From Dermatemys mawii (taxonomy: Eukaryota; Chordata; Testudines; Dermatemydidae), in assembly GCA_007922305.1 (NCBI GenBank), contig ML677328.1:6346540-6410539 (forward strand): a stretch of DNA of 64,000 nt, given 5' to 3'. Under the pieces are notes generated by a model. That model was not told where the DNA came from. It did no database searches and saw nothing but the letters and a program-made list of their open reading frames with translations. The position numbers and the translations under genes are program-made. Shown here in pieces: positions 59,550 to 64,000 of the stretch; positions within the stretch are counted from its first letter, which is position 1; every line of letters begins with the position of its first letter.

Positions 59550-60537
59550 TACAGGAACTCCTCACTTAGCATTGTAGTTATGTTCCTGAAAAATGCGACT
59601 TTAAGCAAAACTATGTTAAGCGAATCCAATTTCCCCATAAGAATTAATGTAAGTGAGGGAGTTAGGTTCCAGGGAATTTTTTTTCACCAGACAAGACTAT
59701 ATTATTACACACACACTATAAGTTTTAAACAAACAATTTAATACTAGTTCACGGCAGTGATGATTGTAAAGCTTGGTTGAGGTGGTGAAGTCAGAGGGTG
59801 GGATATTTCATAGGGAATGCCTTACTGCTAAAGGAACTAGCAATTGGCTGAGCCCTTAAGGGTTCACTCGTTGTTAATGTAGCCTCACACTCTACAAGGC
59901 AGAAGGAATGAAGGGAGCAGGGAGACAGCATAGCAGACAGAGACACACACCCTGTGTGTGTATGAAAGAAAGGAGAGAGAGAGAGGCGCATTTCCTCTTT
60001 AACTATACTGATCCCTGTGTTAAGCACACTGCCTTGTTAATTAGATCAGCAAGCTGAGACCAGAAAGCTCCCTCCAGGACTGTCCTGTGCCCTTCTGCTC
60101 CATGGAAGACAGGGTAAGCAGGGTGCAGGAGCAAGGGGGAGGAGGACACCCTGACATTAGCCCTCCTCTTCTCCTCCTCATCCCCCCACAGCAAGCAGGA
60201 GTCTCAGGGAGCAGCTCCAAGGCAGAGGACAGGAGCGGCATATGGTAGTGGGGGAGGGACAGCTGAACTGCTGGCAACTGATAGCCTGCTGGGCAGCTGC
60301 TGCACAGGGAACTTATGGGAGCGGGGAGATGCTAGGGGAAGCTGCTAGGGGAGCTGCCTGTCGATCCTGGTTCTAAGCCCCCACCAGCTAGCTACAACAG
60401 GCTGCTCTTCCTGCAAGCAGTGGCCAAAGCAGCTTGGGACAGAAGGGAGCACTGCACAACTTTAAACAAGCATGTTCCCTAAATGATCAACAATGACACA
60501 ACATTAACTGGGTGACTTTAAGTGAGGAGTTCCTGTA
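59550..60537. mobile_element. Tigger/pogo-like non-autonomous DNA transposon, 984 bp
   Basis: The element (59552-60535) starts CAGGAACTCCTCACTTAG and ends TAAGTGAGGAGTTCCTG, perfect inverse ends for 17 bases, and is flanked by TA on both sides (59550-59551, 60536-60537). Further in, 'GTTATGTTCCTGAAAAATGC' and 'CCCATAAGAATTAATGTAAG' match Tigger-derived repeats I recall from turtles. The central 59.78-60.45 kb is GC-richer, includes CA/TG and GAGA runs, and has no transposase frame. Minus frames at 59791-60277 are chance. Confidence 0.85.
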
Positions 60538-61888
60538 ATACGAAAGTATAACACCTCTGTGCATTCTTTGACTTTTCCACAAGCCATATCTAGTTTAGTG
60601 TCATTTTAAATATATATATATATTAACTTTAAAAGTTGTTCAATATGATTATTTGTCAGAAAATAATGCTGCATATAGCAGGTATGTATTTGTTTTGAAT
60701 ATAAAGTTTTAACTATTTTTTCCTGTAACAAGTGAAATCCTCTCTTCAGGCTCTTCGGTCAGTTACCAATGAGTTGGGTAAGCACTATTTTCAAAACAGA
60801 ACTTAAGAAAATTGAGCACTGTAAGTCAGTATTTTAAGTCTGGCAAAACTTATTTATAAACAACTAGTGAAGCATTCTTGAGAGAATACTTTTTTCATAA
60901 ATTCACAGTATTCTCCATTACCTTCCACAAAAATAAAACAAGTTTTATCTTGACAGACATTTTGATTTAAAAGCACATTTCAGTGTCATTAAAAATTCAT
61001 CAATAGCTTTTGACACATGAGTAATGAGATCATATCAAACTGTAACATGTGACCACAAGGAAAGGATCCAGTGGCTTACTAAACAGCCTCTCAAATTAGA
61101 CAAATAACATGCTGTCTCAAATTTTCTTGCATTAAGTTAAATTTAAAAGTTAAAAAGGAGCCCTTGCTTACATGATTATAACAATATGTCTGAAGTCATG
61201 GTAAATTAAACATATTGTGGAAATTTAAGCATGCTTTACTTTGAAAACATCACTACAATAATGGCAAACTTACAGAATAGGAGGCAACTGTTTTGCCTGA
61301 TTTTACAATGACTTAGCAAATGACATTAAATGACACTTGAATCCAAAATGCCATATTGCCAACAAACATCTCTATTGCAAATGTTTCTAAATGGATTAGA
61401 AGAACTCTACCATGTCCAATAACAAATCTTTGAATATTCTTTTAATAAATAGAACACAGTTATATGACCAATAAAAATGTTAAAAGGAGTCTTTACACCT
61501 ATACTGTGGAATACACTCAAAGGTCACTAGATGAGACTTCTACTGCTTTTTCCAACTAATGAAAAGGACTAAAAATTTCACCAATGTAGTTGCAAAATTA
61601 AGAAACTGGATGTACATTTGTTGAGTATACATGCAAGAATCCCATTAATATCCAGCTGCTGATTAAAGATTTCAGTAGTATTTCCACATAAATTGCCTAA
61701 ATTAATTTCAACTTTTTTTTAGCCAATATCTTGTCCTTTAACTGCCACATTTGCATTGTTGAGTCCAAATACCTCTCTTCGGCTGATTCTTCTTTGCTAA
61801 CATTACAGATGTTTTTGCAATTGTAATATGTTTATTTTTAGGTGGTTTTGGATAATTTAAAGACTTTTCTTTCTGTGTTCCTTCACAG
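60538..61888. other. Repeat-free AT-rich stretch upstream of the CpG island
   Basis: About 1.35 kb in which I recognise no mobile element, in contrast with the preceding 18 kb. Contains a TATATATATATA run near 60612-60624. It could hold conserved regulatory sequence, but nothing specific can be named. Confidence 0.4.
60750..60777 (+). other. Putative 28-bp micro-exon, gene unknown
   Basis: Preceded by 'ATCCTCTCTTCAG' and followed by TTGG|GTAAGC. One frame reads ALRSVTNEL plus one base. That phase would join in frame to the putative exon at 61889 (a one-in-three coincidence). Very short, so weak on its own; not recognised. Confidence 0.18.
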
Positions 61889-62126
61889 ACACCTTTGAGT
61901 GCACAGTGAGTCATTCATTCTTCACCTTAATAATCATGTCCCTTCAAGAGCAGTCCAGCTCATGTGTTAAAGGGGAAGCTCTCCCTGAGAAATACCTAGG
62001 AGCTGCCAAAAATCATTATCACTGGTCTGATTTAGTCAGAGAGGTAACTCAGAGCAGGCTGGAAAACACAGACTCTGCTCCAGTACTAATTGAAAACTCT
62101 GTACTCCGTTCTTCCCATCAAGACTG
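61889..62126 (+). other. Putative 238-bp exon with open frame, gene unknown
   Basis: A strong acceptor (TTTTCTTTCTGTG, then TTCCTTCACAG) ends at 61888 and a donor ACTG|GTAAGG follows 62126. A frame stays open through the whole segment: it begins upstream at 61861, reads DTFECTVSHSFF, then has an ATG at 61936 with A at -3, and continues through MSLQEQSSSC, EKYLGAAKNHYHWSDLVREV and SVLRSSHQDW up to the donor. If not spliced, it hits TAA at 62128. Composition is protein-like, but I recognise no family. It lies 300 bases from the CpG island, on the plus strand. Confidence 0.35.
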
Positions 62127-62439
62127 GTAAGGGGTGGGCAGAAATAAGACTCACGGGTGCAATTAATTTCTGCAGTCTTTCAAGTCCATTCTGTGGCATG
62201 GTTATGTGAAGCTATCAATACAGTCGATTTAACAGCGGCATGATAAAAAAAAGATTACAGTGGGTAGGGAGTGAGGGGAAGAGGCAGAACAACCTGTCCC
62301 CAACCCAGCCCCTTGGCAGAGGAGGCCAAGTACCAAATCATAACCCAACAGCTGATTTGATCTCAGGAACACAGAGATCACCCCTAACCCCTTTACACAT
62401 TTCCACACGCAAGCCACACTTAGCAGCTACTTAAACACC

Positions 62440-63600
62440 CCCAACACTTTCCAAGCCTGGGTACCCCCGGGTGGGCTCCTAAACCCGCGCGCGGGGCGCT
62501 GGCTAGCAGCGGTCTGGGTTGCAGCGCTACCGAGCACCGCCAGCTCCCAGGGCAATGCGGGGAGGGCGGCCCGGCGGCACCTGTGAGAAGCGGGGCGCTT
62601 CTCCGCCGGGTGCCTGGATGCGGCCGTAGGAGCCTGGGGTGAAGCACCGGGGCTGGAAAACTTCGTCCAGAGTCCGCAACGCTCCCCCCGCTCCCCGGCT
62701 CGTTGACCAGCCCCGACACAGGAGAACACGGAGTGGGGGGGGGGGGCTCTTCACATGTCCCCTCTCCCGTCCTCAGTCACCTGGTCCCGCTGCTGCAGCC
62801 GCTCGCCGTTCTCAGCCCCAGCCCAGACGGCCGGGAGCCGCCGCTGCCTTTCCCGAGCGAGCGGCAGGGCGCCTCCCGCCAGGTCCCGGAGGCAGCATCC
62901 CCGCGCCGCTTCGCCTCCGGGCGCGGTTGCCAGGGCACAGGTACCGCCCCACAAACCCCGGCTGGCCCGGGAGCGAGCTGTCCGCGCCGCCCCCGCGCCT
63001 GTCGCTTGCAAGCGGCTCCCTCCTCCCCGCGCGGGGCTTTTGCATTTCCACCCCCCGCCCCGCGAGCTCGCCAGCGCCGCGACGCGCCCCAGCTGCCCGC
63101 GCGGGGCTCCCTTACCGACTGCCGGGCCGCCCCCGCCTCCGCCTCCGGCGCTGGGTCCGCGGGCCCCGGGACGGCGACCGGCCGCAGCGCGCGCTTCGGT
63201 GCACTCGGCTGAGCGCCGCCGCTGCTCCCGCGGCGCCTCCACGCCACAAAGTTGGGTCAGCTGCTGCTGCTGGTGTCGTGCCCCCCGCACTCCTCCTCCT
63301 CTTCCTCCTCCTCCGCGCGCCTTCCCGGGTTCCCTCAGGCTCTGCAGATTTTTTTCCCCCCTCCTTGCCCTCTCCAGCTCCCACTAGTGAGCGCACAGCC
63401 CCAGAGCCAACGCTTGAGCTTCCACCCAGCCAGCGCGGAGCTTCTGGCCCGGGAGAGGGCTGCTGCCAAGCCCATGCCCGGCTGGGTGTCTCCGCAGCCC
63501 AGCTCTTTGGTGGCTGGGCTGCTGCTGCCCGAGGGGAGAGTCCTGGAGGGGCGGTTGCACCCCGGGTCCCTCTCATCTCTCGCTCGAGCTGAGGAGTTTT
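62440..63600. promoter_or_regulatory. CpG island, probable promoter and first exon
   Basis: The sequence turns abruptly from AT-rich to very GC-rich with dense CpG dinucleotides (for example CCGCGCGCGGGGCGC near 62485, CGCGACGCGCCCC near 63078, CAGCGCGCGCTTCGG near 63185). It includes a GC box CCCCGCCCC (63053-63062), a G12 run (62735-62746), and a CTCCTCCTCTTCC tract (about 63290-63320). No TATA box is visible. Long open frames occur on both strands in several phases (up to 317 codons), which is what stop-poor GC-rich DNA gives; none has a recognisable domain. Most likely a TATA-less promoter with a 5' untranslated first exon. Confidence 0.85.
63110..63116 (-). promoter_or_regulatory. Candidate splice donor of a minus-strand first exon
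   Basis: On the minus strand the sequence reads GGCAGTCG|GTAAGGGAGCC, with the exon ending at 63116 and the intron starting at 63115. It matches the donor consensus at +1 to +5. Upstream on the same strand lies GGA-, GCGGCG- and CAGCAGCAG-rich sequence typical of 5' untranslated exons. If real, the gene runs leftward and this window is mostly its first intron. Confidence 0.4.
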
Positions 63601-63651
63601 GAAAGTACCTTTTCTGCAGCAAAGGGGCACAAGCACCCACGAATGAAAACG

Positions 63652-63811
63652 ACTGTAGCACTATTAGTAGGGTAGCCGTGTTATTCTGTAGCCACAAAAA
63701 CCAGGAGGCTGATAGGACCTTAAAGACTAACTAAGGGATTTATTGGGACATAAGCTTTCATGGGGGATGAGGGGACACTTCTTCAGATGCATCCACCCTC
63801 ACTGTAGCACT
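63652..63811 (+). mobile_element. GTAGCCGTGTTAG-family insertion, 11-bp target duplication
   Basis: A 138-bp insert (63663-63800) is flanked by identical ACTGTAGCACT (63652-63662 and 63801-63811). It starts near 'GGGTAGCCGTGTTATTCTG', continues 'GACCTTAAAGACTAACTAAG' and 'ACATAAGCTTTCATGGGGG', and ends 'CTTCTTCAGATGCATCC'. Unlike the copies at 36.7 and 51.4 kb it is a single arm, not a hairpin. No poly-A tail. It sits about 50 bases beyond the right edge of the CpG island. Confidence 0.88.
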
Positions 63812-64000
63812 GACTACTCACCCTGCCATGCACTGGTGATAAATCACTAGCCAAATAACAGACCAGCACATCCCCCAGCTCATTCCGGAACAACAGCAAA
63901 TCCCCCTGCCAAGGCTAAGAGATGTTTGAGAAGTGGAGCAATTTATGGCCTGTTTATGGTCAAATAGACATCATGGGGTTAATTGGTTAAAAATAAATAA
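63812..64000. other. Non-coding end of window
   Basis: Ordinary sequence with no feature recognised. Confidence 0.5.

Noticed and set aside
62639..63592. 317-codon plus-strand frame in the CpG island
   Set aside because: Frames of 100-317 codons occur here on both strands in several phases. Residues are almost all Pro, Ala, Arg, Gly and Ser, with no domain, so it reflects scarcity of stops in GC-rich DNA.
63112..63636. 174-codon minus-strand frame ending near the candidate donor
   Set aside because: It overlaps the probable 5' untranslated exon and is Arg-, Ala- and Gly-rich without recognisable motifs. It could in principle be an upstream coding segment but nothing supports that.

Overview
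The window looks like non-coding DNA from a large-genome sauropsid, most probably a turtle. That is inferred from the repeats: several CR1 LINE copies (two keep recognisable reverse-transcriptase frames), MIR-type SINE debris, many short hAT, Tigger/pogo and Harbinger-like elements, LTR-like units, and a 'GGGTAGCCGTGTTAGTCTG' family that I associate from memory with turtle and crocodilian genomes. No bacterial-style gene organisation, rRNA, tRNA or CRISPR array is visible. Nearly all open frames are short, start at arbitrary ATGs and are either repeat-derived or chance frames in AT-rich DNA.

Layout. 1-29.5 kb is mostly AT-rich unique sequence with sparse old repeats: a dispersed repeat at 0.63 kb, an element with perfect inverted ends at 3.7 kb, CR1 and MIR fragments at 8.5-9.1 kb, a retroelement-like unit with TATA and polyA signals at 11.3-12.1 kb, and a palindromic repeat at 14.4 kb. 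29.5-32.4 kb holds a clean LTR-type unit with a 5-bp target duplication and a CR1 fragment. 36.7 and 38.8 kb hold a hairpin repeat and a Harbinger-like MITE. 42.5-45.2 kb is a mobile-element cluster: an hAT MITE beside the 3' end of a 2.3-kb CR1 that is itself split by a 176-bp Tigger-like MITE. 47.2-47.8 kb is a second LTR-like unit. 50.3-52.85 kb is the most complex region: a fold-back hAT derivative with transposase C-terminal sequence in both arms, one arm split by a hairpin repeat that contains a 400-base assembly gap, followed by a GC-rich hAT non-autonomous element. 54.8-60.5 kb holds a CR1 3' end, further MITEs and a 984-bp Tigger/pogo-like element.

The one strong sign of a host gene is the CpG island at about 62.44-63.60 kb, which should be a TATA-less promoter and first exon. 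A good minus-strand splice donor lies at 63115/63116, so the preceding 62 kb may be a long first intron of a minus-strand gene. Separately, three short plus-strand segments (50124-50178, 60750-60777, 61889-62126) are flanked by plausible splice sites and could be exons of a plus-strand transcript. I could not identify any of these genes.

The least ordinary signal is the 'GTAGCCGTGTTAGTCTG' family. Its three copies have clean target duplications of 11, 13 and 17 bp, and two are fold-back hairpins. Variable long duplications together with long inverted arms and no poly-A tail are not the usual combination for either a cut-and-paste MITE or a simple SINE.
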